64,000 nt of DNA from Cladorrhinum sp. PSN259 (lineage: Eukaryota > Ascomycota > Sordariomycetes > Sordariales > Podosporaceae). This document shows, one piece after another, positions 36,319 through 48,202 of the stretch. Position numbers and translations under genes: made by a program. Under the pieces are notes generated by a model that worked only from the letters and a program-made list of their open reading frames with translations, did no database searches and had not been told where the DNA came from. Each line of letters begins with the position of its first letter. Within the stretch, counting starts at the first letter, position 1. The stretch spans positions 559,681 to 623,680 of the forward strand of contig MU867068.1 in assembly GCA_033725935.1 (NCBI GenBank), given 5' to 3'.

Positions 36319-36446
36319 ATGGCCGAACAAGATCCCCAACAACAGCAAGAACAACCGTCAATCCCCTCCGCTCAACCACCCTCCCCATCCCCTACTACAG
36401 CCGCCGAAGATCCCAACCAGGACCCCACAACCTCTCTCAACTTTGA
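36312..36446 (+). promoter_or_regulatory. Overlapping upstream ORF (44 codons)
   Basis: ATG 36312 lies 7 nt before the start of the RGG gene in another frame and stays open until TGA at 36444-36446, 128 nt past the main start. Ribosomes that use it cannot reinitiate at the main ATG, so it should dampen translation unless bypassed by leaky scanning. Confidence 0.5.
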
Positions 36447-37083
36447 CGATCACATCCAAGTAGACGACGCAGCCATGCAATCCATGCTAGGCTTCTCCTC
36501 TTTCCAGTCCACAACCCGTCCCCCCAAACGCCGCCGCTCACCAGGTCTTTCCTCACACGAGTCCTCGTCAGGCTCAAACTCGATCCCCCTAGCTAAACGC
36601 GCCCAAACTCGTATCCAGACTGGCGCCATACAACCCCAATCCCTGCAAGTCCCATCAGAAGATTCATCAGACGGCATAGATTTCAACATTCCATTTGAAG
36701 AAACGGATTCTGACGCTCCACCGGGCAGTACTAATCCGCCTTCTGGGACCGCTACTCCTCCTCCTCAGACTCAAACTCAACCTTCACATTCTTTACCTCA
36801 ACGCCCTCAATTCCAGTCCGGAAGAGGAGGAGGAAGGGGAGGAGCAAGGGGAGGAGCAAGGGGCGGACGTGGCGGCGCACCTTTTCATAATCCGGAGTGG
36901 TACAAAACATACTATGACCCAGCTTCAAACGAGAACCCGTGGTGGTGGTTAGAGAATGACAGGGGCATACAGAGTGAGGTTAATGATTGGTTGGAGTTTG
37001 TGCCCAGGGACAAGAGCACGAGGTTTGCGGGTGCCGCCGGGGTTGTAGCTGGGTTTGTTGGGCCTGATGAAGGGGCGATTTGA
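36319..37083 (+). CDS. RGG-box protein with C-terminal NPWWWLE region, function unknown
   Basis: Intronless, 254 aa, start MAEQDPQQQQ. The N-terminal two thirds are disordered (Gln/Pro/Ser/Thr) with a basic patch RPPKRRRSPG that could be a nuclear localisation signal. An acidic stretch (DSSDGIDFNIPFEETDSD) follows, then an RGG/GARGG box at about residues 172-193. The C-terminal ~60 residues are ordered: FHNPEWYKTYYDPASNENPW, then WWLE and VNDWLEFVP. RGG boxes bind RNA and are arginine-methylation targets, so an RNA-linked nuclear role is plausible. I cannot name the family. Confidence 0.78.
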   Translation: MAEQDPQQQQEQPSIPSAQPPSPSPTTAAEDPNQDPTTSLNFDDHIQVDDAAMQSMLGFSSFQSTTRPPKRRRSPGLSSHESSSGSNSIPLAKRAQTRIQTGAIQPQSLQVPSEDSSDGIDFNIPFEETDSDAPPGSTNPPSGTATPPPQTQTQPSHSLPQRPQFQSGRGGGRGGARGGARGGRGGAPFHNPEWYKTYYDPASNENPWWWLENDRGIQSEVNDWLEFVPRDKSTRFAGAAGVVAGFVGPDEGAI

Positions 37084-38822
37084 AGGAAGGTTTCATGTGG
37101 ATGATGAGTGCCGAGGGTATGAGGGAAAGACCAAGCTGGCACGTCATTTGGATAGTAAGAGAAGGCTGGAAACCAAAAGGAGGGAAAGGTATTCATCGAA
37201 TGGAGAATAAAAAGAAGAACAAGAGAGAGTAAAAGGCATCACGTGACGCTTACCTCTCTGGGGTATAGCACAGGTTCCAAGTTCCAAGGTCAAGTCCGGC
37301 ACCGTCAGGCCAGGTCAGGTCAGATCAGGCCAGGTCAAACCCACTCCCATCCACCCATGCCAGGTCAATGCAGCTACCCTTCCCGCAGAGAGCCAAAAAG
37401 GCAGGATTGGGTAGCATCACATGACGAATGGCTGGACCGGTCCCCGTCTTTCTTTCTCACAGCTGAGCTCAGCCACGGACAAAACGGATATATCGGGTCC
37501 ACCGAGCGGTCATGCCGTCGTTCACGTTACGGAGGGGCACGGGGAGAGGGGGAAAGTAAGAAAGCGTTATGAATAGTTACGGAGAGAGAATAAGATAAGA
37601 AATACATATCCACGTACGAAAAAGCCAGTCCAAAGATGTGTACCGTGATAACAGACCTGCCTCCCCCCTTCCCCTTCCACCCTTTCAGTTTTCCCCCACA
37701 TCGAAACGGAGAAGGTCCCCAAGTTTTGCTCCGTCTTTCCAGCCCCCTCTCGTCTCCTCTCAAGTGCCCCCAAGAGTCCCCGCCCACTCGGTACTGTTGA
37801 TCCCCGAGCGCGTTTCTCCCACAGAATAAATCCTGTTTTAAGCCTCCCCCCTCATGTTCCTCCAGGTTTGTCCACAGATCTAGACTACCCAGCGTGGGGG
37901 GAAAGCAACGCTCTTCCCGCCCAGCCGGTCCGGGACCTGCAGGCAGCGAGCAGAAAATCCCCGGCCGTTGCGTTGGGTGGGTGGGAGCCGCAAAGGTGGT
38001 GTGGTCTCATGTACCAGTAAGTACCTTTTTTCTCTTTCCCACCCCCCTCCTTATCCAAAAACAGAAAATAATCCAAGAACCAAAAAAAAAACCCACTCAC
38101 ACACAGCCGTAAAAACCAAAAGCACAGAATTAATAAAAACCGTCCAATCATACTTCATAACGGGCCTTTTCGTGTAAAAACGCCCCCTTTTGTCCCCCCC
38201 CTCTCCCTCCCTCAACCCCTTAAAAATAAATGATGTGCAGAAAATAGTGTAAGTGCAGGATACCCAAAAAAGAGGGAGCGGCCCGCCCGCGCATCGTTTG
38301 TCGCGTGCCAGGAGAAGAAAAAAAGGGAGGGGGAGTGTGAGGAGTGAGATATCCGCACAAACACACGCCCCCCCTTTAAACCCTTTTTTTCCCCTTTGCT
38401 TTTTCTTATCCAATCCCCGAGAAGTGCTCTAAAAGCGGCGAGAACCTTCTCCCCCCGATTTTCTCAACCTCACCTCGTTCCCAAGGCTGGTTGATAGCCT
38501 CGCGAACATAAACAAAACTTCTCTCTCCTCTTCCCCTTCCCCCCCCCCCCCAAGTCTGTTTTTGACTCTTCTTTCCTGTCCAGAACACCCAAACTCGTAG
38601 AAACCGGGATGTGTGTATAAAATAAAAATAAAATAAAAAAATTGAAATGACCAGAAAAAAAAAAAAAACATGAAACCCCCCAAAAATATTATTTGTTGCT
38701 TGCAATAAAAAAGCACAGCAAAAAACAAAACAAGCCAAATATGCCAAAAAAAAAAAACCCCCCGCCGAATTTTCGATAAAAATGAAAATGGCGCGAGAAT
38801 GATGAAATCAAGAACAACCTCC
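37084..38822. other. Intergenic, low-complexity 3' flanks
   Basis: Contains a purine/pyrimidine-biased stretch (about 37600-37800), short CAGGTCA/CAGATCA direct repeats (about 37303-37360), and many A, C and T homopolymers (38070-38760). No gene or RNA recognised. Confidence 0.5.
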
Positions 38823-39678
38823 TCAAAAGGTGGGCGGAGAAGGATACCGCTGTCTGGCCTTGGTGTACTCCTTGGAATGCTTTTTGGACGCCTTTGCGCT
38901 CAACGACCTATTTTCAATCATCAGCTGTTTGTGTCCTTTTTTTTTCTTCTGGCAAAAGAACTCTTTTCAAAAACCCAAAGTGAAGGGAAAAAAAAAAAAA
39001 AAAACTCACGAAAGCTTCTTCTGCGTCCACTCGAGATCATCACGCACCTCCCTCGCGTCCTCGAGCCCCTGAGCGAACCTCGCCCTCGTCTTTGCGAGCC
39101 TCGCCTGCGCCTTGGCCTGCAACTCCAGCAGCTCGCGGTGTTTGGCATTTAGATGGCCGGACCTGTTTTGTTTTAAATCATTAGCATCTTTTTCTTCTTT
39201 TCCACAAAAAAAGAATAGAGAGAGTATAAAACACGTACGTCTGAGCCTGCTTGGCAGTGCACTTATCCAGAGGCAAGGGGTCGAACCGCTCGGCAAACCG
39301 ATCGGCCATGTAGTCGTTCATGTCGATCCCTCCGAGTCCCATCCCGGACGCGGACCCGGAAGAAGCCGAGGAATTGTGATAGTAATCCCCCTGGTTGATG
39401 CTGCCCGCATAGCTGCTCGCCGTCACAGAGTAAGACGGCATCATGCCGCTGCTTCCTCCGCTCGTCGAGGAGCCAGACACGGAGCTCCTGTCTAGAGGAT
39501 CTTCGGGCGGAGAAACGGAGTAGGTGCTTTCGTTGCCGCTGACGGGGTAGTATCCTTGGTGGTACTGCCCGTGTTGGTGGTGGTGATGGCCGTAGTGATT
39601 TTTGCCTGATGAGGGAACCGCGGGAATGGGAAGTGCGCCGGAGGAGGTAGAGTAGTAATTAGGAGCGTAAGAGGACAT
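38823..39678 (-). CDS. KXD1: KXD1 (KxDL) domain protein, BLOC-1-related
   Basis: Three minus-strand exons, 39678-39239, 39162-39010 and 38907-38823, give about 225 aa. Introns are 76 nt (gtacgt...acag) and 102 nt (gtgagt...atag); both junctions keep phase. The start is ATG 39678 (MSSYAPNYY). The first ~115 residues are low-complexity (His/Gly/Ser/Tyr) and probably disordered. The KxDL-type helical domain follows: RFAERFDPLPLDKCTAKQAQ, then SGHLNAKHRELLELQAKAQA and DDLEWTQKKLSRS, ending in basic KASKKHSKEYTKARQRYP. In yeast and animals KXD1 belongs to BLOC-1 or BORC-type complexes that act on endosomes and lysosome-related organelles; the same membrane-traffic role is inferred. Without both introns the domain would be cut. 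Confidence 0.85.
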
Positions 39679-42600
39679 GATGGGCAACACAAAAATGATA
39701 ATACAGAGGTAGGGTGTGCAAAGTGCAAGTGTGATAACACCTTGTGTATGTATGTGGTGGGTAGATTGTGATGTCGGGGTCTGGGCAGACTTTGAAAGCT
39801 TGAAGATGTTTGGATGGATGGATGGATGGATGGTATGAAGCGGAGGTGTGTGTATGTGTGTGTGTGTGTATGTGTGTGTCTGCGTGTGTGTGGTGTCACT
39901 TGTAAGTGTGCTGCCTTACTATGGGCAAACAAAGGTAGTAGAAGATGAAGAGTGAAGAAATAAAAGAGGAAGAAGAGATAAACTTCAACTCGGTCGACGA
40001 GACACCCCTTTTTATACTTTTTTTTTCTTCCCCCAGGGAACCACCTTCCCCATCTCCCCCGATCACACTCCGACATCACGAGCTCGAGTGAGAGAGAGAA
40101 GGATAAGAGACATGGACTCTATTCGTCAACCATCTTTTCTTGGAAACCCCGCTCGAGAACCAGGGAGAGATAGGATAGGATAGGTAATGTGTGATGAGAG
40201 TGAACGGTGACGACGATAGCTCCGGGTTCCTTTCCCACCCCCCTCGAGACACACCTCTCTCCCCGTTCACCCGCACCCCCCTTCCCCTCTGACAACCAAC
40301 AAACGGGAGGTATGGCTGATGGGGTGATCCTTGAACCGATCAGGAAGGTTCGGATTGGTCCTACGGGTGAATCTATTTCTCAAAAAAAAAAAAAAAAAAA
40401 GAAACAAGCTAAAAGAGCATGCATATGCCGAAGGGAGTGGGGCACAACTGTCAAGTCCGTTTGTATTGGGTGGGAAAAGGAAAAACCTTAGGTTGGTTGG
40501 TTCTATCCGTCATCCGGGATTCCGGTTGTAGGAACCAGGGCTCGGCTCTTCCACGAACCTGCTAAAACAGCAAGGGGCAAAAAAAGTGAAAAGAAAAGTG
40601 ATATGAACCCAGATGTACCTACATCCTGGGAGGGGAGGGGGTGCCCCTAGCCATGCGGGTTCTTTGGGGGATGGATGGGGAGGCGAACAAGTGCCAGGCC
40701 AGACAAGGCCAAGAGGATGACGGGATGGGGGGGATGGAAACGTCCCTGAGAGGTTGGCACCCATAGCTAAAGGTGGTGTCATCAAGAAACTGCCGATGGG
40801 ACTAGACGGCAACAGGTGAGAGAGACAAAACGGTGTGTGTGTGTGTGTGTGTGTGTTCATGTGTCTGCGTGTGTGTGAAGCCTGGCCTCTCTCTTGCTTA
40901 CACAGACGACGAACCAATAGACCAGTAGTTATGGTTTAAAGTGTTTGCCATGACAAGGTAGCATGCGTACGAGGAATGTACCGTGACCCTCGGTGACTGG
41001 TTGACTTCAAACGATAGATTGAAACCGGAAACTCTTTCAGTTCGTCAAACAGAATGTTGCAAAGTCGGGTTAGGCAGTGATGCATCAGGTCGGGCAATAT
41101 GTGTTGTCCAAAAAATGCCCGCAGGTTGGATTTATTTCTTGGGGTTTTGTTGTAATGAAAGAAACAACTACTCCGGCCGGACATGGCCTGTGCACCTCCC
41201 TTCTCCTTGGTAATACTTCTCCCGCCTCCCAAGACGTGGAAAAATAAAAGCAAAAACAGTAACAGTTGAGAAAGACTCCCAAGACTTCCCGGGGAACAAG
41301 TGGACTTACACACCATTGGTTGAACAAGTCCAGAAATAAATCCCTCTGCCAGGTTATTATTTCGGTGAAAATAGGTCCATTTAGTGGCTAATGCTGTGGG
41401 TAAGTGGTCCCGCTTCCTCTCACACGGGGATGAAAAAGGGATGGATGGCAATGCAGAAGAGGAGGAGGCTCTACCCAGGCCGGAGCACGACTGAGCAGCC
41501 TGAACTGATGATTTCACCCCTTGCACTGCGCCTAGGGATGCAAGGGAATAAGCCCTGGCATAAGCTTCTTCTCGTGTAGAGTGTAGAAGAGAAATGCACG
41601 ACGGAACGACACAAAAACCTAATGCCGGCTGCCAGCGGCCCACGCTTGAGGTGCCAGGAGTATGCATGTTTGAGACGTGAGTGGCCCTAGACTTCGGAAT
41701 GTGCCGTTCAAATGTAAGAAAGCATACACAGAGAGAGGTAGGTCTCGGGTTCTTTCATCAATGGCACCTGCTAAGGACGCCGTGAACACACCGGGTACGA
41801 CAAAGGCATCGGACCTTTTAATTTGACCTGAGTGACCGGTTCGCAGAGGACAGGTGCTTTGCCCATCCCTCGGTAAGCCGGCTGGATGAAAAGTGCATGT
41901 CCCAGGCAGTTGGGAAGTCTCAACTCGGGAGGAATGTATGTACATGTATGCCGAAGGTGGGAAGAAACGTGGAGATCCACGCGAGGCAGTTTCATGGGGT
42001 TGAGTCTGTTTGTCTCAGTGAGCTACTAGTACACAGTCTCCCTGTCCCCCACACTGGTGGCTTCAAAAAGGATGTGTAAAACGGAACCAACGGAGGAAAA
42101 TCATGTCTCGTTGAGAATGGGACACCCAATGTCCTATGCCAGGCTAAGGTCCGTTATCCGAGCTGGTTTGCCTAGGCACCACCACCATCGGCACATGCTG
42201 CATGGCCAGACCGCCAATCCGCCGTGTGGGAGTCAGAAGGACCACATATAAACGGACACCAGGTGAAGGCGGGGAAGAAGCGGCATGACCTGCGAACCAT
42301 GCGGAGAGATAGCCGTTGCTCTTCTCGACTGGCCACTGATAGTGAGAGCCGTCGACCTGGGTCCGCCAGGACGAAGGAATGAACGACTTGGCTCGCCTCC
42401 GGGCCGCCTGGGATTTGTGGAGGCATATCTGACAAGACAGACGGTGATTCAGGCCCAACCGGAATATTTCCTCAAACAGGAGAAACGAACGCAACCCGAA
42501 GACTCTTCGGAGTGGGGGTTGGAGTGTTGCCAGCAGGCTCGGAACAGCGTTCTCTCGAGACAACACATCAAATGGATTCGAGAAAGATGTGTGTGCGCAT

Positions 42601-43776
42601 GTGTGTGTGGGTACCACCAGGTACCGCGAAATGCAACACAAGGGCTCAAGTGGGATTTGGGGATATGCAGTCAACCCAGGCTTGCATCGTCGATTGATGA
42701 CTGGGCATGATTCTATAGGGCGAAGACGCCACGTCCGAAGTCTGGATGGTGTCTTTTCAGAGGTCAATGGCAGCAAGACTTTCGCACGCTTCTTTTCTCG
42801 GGACGACGTCTCGTATGCGGCGGATACAGTTCGTGTGAGATGCGAGGCAGTCAAAGACGTGGTGCATCATGATGCAGCTAGTGTTGTCGTCGAGAGCGTT
42901 GTGCGAATCAACCAGTCTTTTCCGAAATGCAGTCGAAAGGATGGCCTGTGGGACAAGCGTCTGCTGTGGAAGGAAAGAAAATTATTTTTTCCTGGCCTTC
43001 GGAGTTGCCTGTTGCGTGTTGCGTGTGCGAATCGGAGACACAGCTGGGGATCCCTCTTTTTTCTTTTTCTCTCCTCTCAGACCCATGCTCACTCACCATG
43101 AATTTCTTTACTTTTGCCCGTGGCAGGATTCCAATTTGTGGGTTGGTTCTCCCCGCACACCTCGCAAGGCAGATAGATATGCAAGACATAACTGCCCCTG
43201 TCATTGTCAACCGCAAAGTCAACATACCCATCCATGTCGGCAAGTCAAAATATCTAGGTGAGCTTCAAAGTGGTATCAGAAAATATATGTCAGTGTTCGT
43301 GCCAGCCAGACACCGGGATATTATCGCGCGTTGTATCCGTCCCAGTTCCCGTACGGAAGTTATGATCAAGAACAATTCCATCGTGAGGCCGACTGATGAA
43401 GAACAGCACAAAAGTACCCGAAACCAAAGGCTCCGAAAAAAGAAAAAAAAAAAAAAAAGAAAGCAGAGCACAAATAATAAAGATTCTGTTTGTGTTGAAA
43501 TGTGGAGAGATATGAGATTCGAGATGACGTCTACTGTGTCCCGGAGGGTTGAAAATACCAGTCTGCCAATTTCCATCTCTTTGCCCGAAGCCCATCTTAC
43601 AACTGTGCCACCCCGTTATAAACGCCGCCGACCATGCATTCGATAATAAACACACGCATCATTAAGCCAATGCCAGTCAATATGACAAATGGCGATTCTG
43701 TTTTCTTGTTTGTTTGCTTGTCGCCCGCTCCGTTCTATCACCCTCACAGATTTCCCCCAAGCCTGTCCGTCGTCCT
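39679..43776. other. Long intergenic region (4.1 kb)
   Basis: Microsatellite-rich (GT/TG at 39845-39892 and 40832-40856, A-run at 40382-40400, A-run at 43440-43458). No frame here has domains, splice logic or credible composition. It holds the KXD1 promoter and the 3' flank of the DGK1 gene. Confidence 0.5.
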
Positions 43777-45027
43777 TCAACCAAACACCTTAAGGAAGCC
43801 AAAAATCCCAAGACTGCTCAGGACCGGAATCGTCAAGTTATCATCCCACCCAAACAAATCAACCACCTCGCTAGCCGCAGCAACGAAGCCGGACCAAACA
43901 CTCATTACACCAAGCGCCAATCCACCCGAAATAACAGCCTTCTCAGGAGCCAACCCAATCGCATCTGCCAAAAGCAGAGGTAGCTTCAACGTGCCCTTGA
44001 ACATGAAGTTCTCGTCGCCGGGCATGGGACCCTTGGTAGGAACCAGCCAGCCCCAAAAGTACGCAGCCGTGCCCACGCCGACGAAAAAGGCCGCCAATGA
44101 GCCCGCAAGCGACTTGCCCTTCCTGATCCGAGGCGTGTACCTCCCATACAATCTCCCAAAAGTGCTAGCGGCCGTATCGCACCAGCTGAGCAGCAGCACA
44201 GCCATGACGCCCACGTCCTTGGGGAAGCAGTAGAGCGCGGCCCAGGCGCCGAGCAGGTAAAAGATGACGCCGTTGTAGCCCGAGAACTCGCTCTCGCGCA
44301 TGAGGGCGCCCAGAACCTTGACGTAGAAACGGTTGAAGGGCGCATAGTTGTGACGCGCTACATCTACGGCTGCGATGGGTACGAGAGCGCCCATGAGGTA
44401 CGGACATACCGAGCGCGTCTGCGTCCCCGAAAGGTAGAGCCACACAACGAAGAAGCCAATGGAGACGTGTAGAGCCTTGCGCGGGACTTCATGCTTGTGG
44501 ACAAAGGCGCGCCAGCGCCGGTGGATCGGAATGAGGCCCAACGGGCTTGGGCTTCTGCTGAAGTCCCGCCAGCTCCAGCCGGAGTATCCTCCTCCTGGTG
44601 TTGGCGGAGAAAGGAGCGACCCGTTTATTTCGGGTGCCTTTAGCTTTTCTGCGAGGATGCTGCCGTTCTGTGTTGGTGCAGCTGTCGTCGTTGATGAGGA
44701 TGATGTCGCGGTTGCTGTCGCAGTCGCCCCGGCGATCGGTTTGAGACCATTTGCGGCCTTTGAAGCTTTCCTTGGGCTCCGCCTGCCCACCTTTCGCGTG
44801 TCGATGGGGCTGCGGCTTCGCGTCCTCGCCCTCCTGAGCTCAGGGCTCTCGTCCTCGTCGAGATCCTCCGCTACGGGCTGGGGTGTCGCCAGCCGTCTCC
44901 TTGCCGCCGATCGAGTGGTTGGCCCAAAATATCCATCCTGTCCACCACTTCCGTCCTGTTCTGACGGCGTCGGACTGGGAGATATGACGCGGGGCGTTGA
45001 TGGGACGCTCTGTTTCCCTCTGGCCAT
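43777..45027 (-). CDS. DGK1: CTP-dependent diacylglycerol kinase (Dgk1-type), ER membrane
   Basis: Intronless, 416 aa from ATG 45027 (MARGKQSVPSTP); the open frame extends upstream only through a TTG. The N-terminal ~160 residues are Ser/Arg/Pro-rich and disordered with SPTPS-type phosphorylation sites, as in yeast Dgk1. The membrane CTP-transferase domain starts near 176 with the family signature HEVPRKALHVSIGF. It continues with several hydrophobic helices, WCDTAASTFGRLYGRYTP at 282-298 and KGKSLAGSLAAF at 303-314. Dgk1 phosphorylates diacylglycerol with CTP to make phosphatidate, opposing the lipin phosphatase Pah1 at the nuclear/ER membrane. The complementary strand is also open for 300 codons, but that is a GC-codon artefact. 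Confidence 0.93.
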   Translation of the reverse strand: MARGKQSVPSTPRVISPSPTPSEQDGSGGQDGYFGPTTRSAARRRLATPQPVAEDLDEDESPELRRARTRSRSPIDTRKVGRRSPRKASKAANGLKPIAGATATATATSSSSTTTAAPTQNGSILAEKLKAPEINGSLLSPPTPGGGYSGWSWRDFSRSPSPLGLIPIHRRWRAFVHKHEVPRKALHVSIGFFVVWLYLSGTQTRSVCPYLMGALVPIAAVDVARHNYAPFNRFYVKVLGALMRESEFSGYNGVIFYLLGAWAALYCFPKDVGVMAVLLLSWCDTAASTFGRLYGRYTPRIRKGKSLAGSLAAFFVGVGTAAYFWGWLVPTKGPMPGDENFMFKGTLKLPLLLADAIGLAPEKAVISGGLALGVMSVWSGFVAAASEVVDLFGWDDNLTIPVLSSLGIFGFLKVFG

Positions 45028-46237
45028 GGCGAATGAAAATGGCGGCAGCGCTGGCAATGAGACGACGCCGGCGATGATGCGTTGGAGGCCCAAGAAGTGC
45101 AGAGGCCACAGACAGGAGCGGATATGCTTATCTTTTCGGGACTCGCGACAGGGGGAGGAGGCGGCGACGACGACGACGGAGGGGTCGGATGTCAAAGCAT
45201 TAAAAACAGAGTGTTGGTATTCGAAGAAGTGGGCGACGGCGGCACTCGGAACTTTTGGGAAAGTCGGATTTGGATCCAGCGTGCTGAGAGTGGTGCAGCG
45301 GAGTGGTACTCCACCGCATGGTTGGCCCGAAACACGGTTTGCGGGTAGTCTAGTGAGATGAGTGCCCCCCCAGGTGAGTAGATGTTGGGCGGCTTGGGTT
45401 GGGGGTTTCGGTCAGGTCGGCGAATCGGGGTGTTGTTAGGATCCGGGCTTTGCGCTTCTTTTTTGGCAGGCGGTGCTGCTGCTGCTTGGTGCGAGGTGGT
45501 GCGCGTATATGGAAGGGCAGAGAAAAAGAAATTTCGGTTGCTGCGGGTGGCCCTGCTGCAGGGCACAAGCAAAATGCGCTGTGCTTGTGAGTGACCGGGG
45601 TGTGGTGACCTCAAGGCACTCTTCCATCATTCATCATTCATGCATGTGACATTGAAACTGACTCCAGCAGGTAAAAATAATAAATAAATATGCACAGGAA
45701 GAGAATCAAAACGTGTGCAATCTTGTAGGTTAAAGCACTGCTCACTTGCCATGTTGTTTATTGGGCTTTCATTCATTGTCAAAGAAAGTCAAAGACATCA
45801 GTAGCTACCTAGAGTTTGGATGGTGACGTCCGTTCATCACGGCAAGAAAGACGGGAGCAGTGAAATTGACAATGACCGAAAATGGAGGGCTCCACCCAAC
45901 TTTTCAACTGGGATTAAAGAATGGTGAATATTAATTTCTAAGTGCTCCGCTAAGGGTTCAAGCGTGACCGCTTGTAAATCAATTCCATTATATCGAAATA
46001 AGTACACTCTGTCCTTTTGGTCAAGAAACAACTTGAAAGCGCAATTTAAACCCCACCGATGATGACATCAACCCGAAACCTGCAAGCCACAAATCACCTC
46101 TTTGATATCCTGATACAGTAAGCCGATAGGTCAAGACACATAAGTACACAAAACAACAACAACCAGGAGGTGACAGGATCATACATATAACGAAATATCA
46201 AACAAAAAATCCAAGATTCACCAATCCTGCAGAACAA
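45028..46237. other. Intergenic: DGK1 promoter and tRNA upstream region
   Basis: Holds the DGK1 upstream region and AT-rich DNA before the tRNA. Nothing else recognised. Confidence 0.5.
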
Positions 46238-46308
46238 GCGTCAGTGGTTTAGTGGTAAAATCCATCGTTGCCATCGATGGGCCCCGCGTTCGATTCGCGG
46301 CTGACGCA
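46238..46308 (+). tRNA. tRNA-Gly(GCC)
   Basis: 71 nt. Acceptor GCGTCAG pairs with CTGACGC, discriminator A. The D arm is TGGTTTAGTGGTAAAAT. The anticodon arm CCATCGTTGCCATCGATGG carries the GCC anticodon. The T arm is CCGCGTTCGATTCGCGG. No intron. The sequence is the standard eukaryotic tRNA-Gly(GCC). A T-rich stretch follows. Confidence 0.97.
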
Positions 46309-47040
46309 TCTCTTTTAGTTTCGTGACTCGTTCGATATTTCTTTTACTAATTTTTTTCCTTCGCGGAATCCTGGACTTACAGGTGGACAAAAAAGGTTGG
46401 AGTGACATAATTCTAAATATCAGGAGGCAGATAATAATTATCTCTTCTGGACACAAGTTCCATGGATGTTGACAATGCCAGAGCCTGTTCTAGTGGAGGC
46501 TAATGTGGAACAGGTCGAACATCAGGTTTGCTATACATGTACGGTTCTTGTCTATGCCTGCATTTGATGAATTGTGATCGTGGGCTGCTTGATCTGCCTT
46601 GCAACTGGCTATTGATGCCAATTACTGTACTTACACGATCACCTATGGCAAGACGACGCCGGCGAGCAGATAGGTATAGGTAAACCCCAACGGCTCTTCA
46701 TATTAAGATTACATCTACGACATCTCGAGGTCGAGATGCAGTAAAGGAAGCAAACGCAAAATATAGCGAGTGTGGTATCATAAAACCAGAATATTGACAA
46801 ACAAACTAAAACATGCACAAAGTATCCGTTGTCCATCTCATTACCATTATCCTCCGAAATGGACCGTTCAATCATCAACCGGGGTATCAACGAGGGTTCT
46901 GTCCTTTCAACCAATATCGCGGACATAATACACGCCTCCAAACTTTCTCCTATAAAATCAACGCATGGGTTCGTCGTTTCGTTTTTCTCGATTTTCCGTT
47001 TTTGCTTTACAAGAAAGAAAATTAACTTTGCCGCTCAACC
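46309..47040. other. Intergenic
   Basis: AT-rich DNA between the tRNA and the stop codon of the stomatin gene. Nothing recognised beyond the likely 3' UTR. Confidence 0.5.
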
Positions 47041-48202
47041 TCAGATATTCTCGATGATACGGGCATTGATGGCCTGCTGGAATCCAGCGTCCCCTACTCC
47101 GTACTCGCCGCTGCCGTTGTTGGAACCTGAACCACCATCGAAGGTGTTGTAGTTCTTGCTGCTCTCCCCACCGCCGAGGGCGGCACCGAATTGAGCAGGG
47201 CTAGGCATAGTCTGGTTGGCGGCAGGCAAGAAGATGACCTTGCTGTTAGCGCTCTTGGCCATAGCTTGCATGGCCTCGAGGTAACGAATCTGCATGGCCG
47301 GCGCAGACGACAGAATATCGGCAGCTTGACGCATGAGCTTCGCGGACTCTACCTCAGCCTTGGCGGCAATAATCTTGGACTCTCCGATACGCTTGCTCTG
47401 AGCGGCCATGGACAGAGAGTCCTGAAGCTCTGTGCTGAAGATGATATCCTTGATCAGCATGGACTCGACCTGCACACCCCAACCAGCCGCTACATCCTCG
47501 ATGATCTCGCCGATGCTCTGGGCGACCTCCTCCCGACGTTCAATGACATCCTGCAAAACGCGTGCGCCAACAACGTGGCGAAGGGTGGTCTGGGTGCGCT
47601 CGATCAAGGCCTGGCGCACGTTGGTGATACCGAAGGCGGCCTTGTGGGGTGCAACGATGTGGTAGTAGATGACCGAAGTGAGCTGGACGGTGACGTTGTC
47701 CTTTGTCATACAAACTTGCTTGGGCACCTCGACGATCTGAATCTTGACGTCGACCTGGATGAGGGACTCGCTGAGAGGGTTGACCTTGACGAGACCAGGG
47801 TCGACAGCCTTGTAGAACTTGCCGAACTTGGTGACGAGGCCAACATTACCCTGGCCAACGCTCTTGTATGGGTTCGGGCAGCAGACGCAGCAGGGGATAG
47901 CGCCGACGGTTCCAATCACGGCACCAATGCCGTTGACTGTTAGGAGTCGCGAGGTTAGTGTTAGGTTCAATAAAGAAGTTGAGCAAGGTAGAGAGATAGA
48001 GGTACTAACTCATGCTCCCGTACCATCCCTTGGGATTAGCTTCGGCATCTACAACGGTAGCGTAGCTCCTCTGAAGATCCTCGGGTCGAGGAGGCTGGAC
48101 GGCCGTCATACTGGCTTGGGCGCGGAAACCTCCATTTCCACTACCATTGGTAGTGGGCTCGGTGCCCTTGCCCTTGGTGATGGAGGTCTGGTCGCTGGAC
48201 AT
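47041..48202 (-). CDS. Stomatin-family SPFH (band 7) membrane protein
   Basis: Two minus-strand exons, 48202-48010 and 47936-47041, give about 362 aa. The 73-nt intron (48009-47937) uses a less common GTTAGT donor and an AACAG acceptor, and rebuilds GWYGSMINGIGAVIGTVG. The start is ATG 48202 (MSSDQTSITKGKG). A disordered N-tail is followed by a hydrophobic, Cys-rich hairpin (AVIGTVGAIPCCVCCPNPY), a likely palmitoylated membrane anchor. The SPFH core (VGQGNVGLVTKFGKFYKAVD, then VTVQLTSVIYYHIV and ARVLQDVIERREEVAQSI) and a coiled-coil tail follow, then a Gly/Ser/Asn-rich end. Stomatins oligomerise and organise membrane microdomains; fungal members occur at plasma membrane, vacuole or mitochondria, and localisation here is open. 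Confidence 0.93.

Noticed and set aside
42144..43646. Overlapping frames of 120-240 codons on both strands
   Set aside because: No consistent strand or frame, no splice signals joining them into one product, and no recognisable motifs.
44459..45361. 300-codon plus-strand open frame
   Set aside because: Antisense to the well-supported DGK1 gene; it arises from GC-rich third positions on the other strand and starts at a position with no promoter logic.
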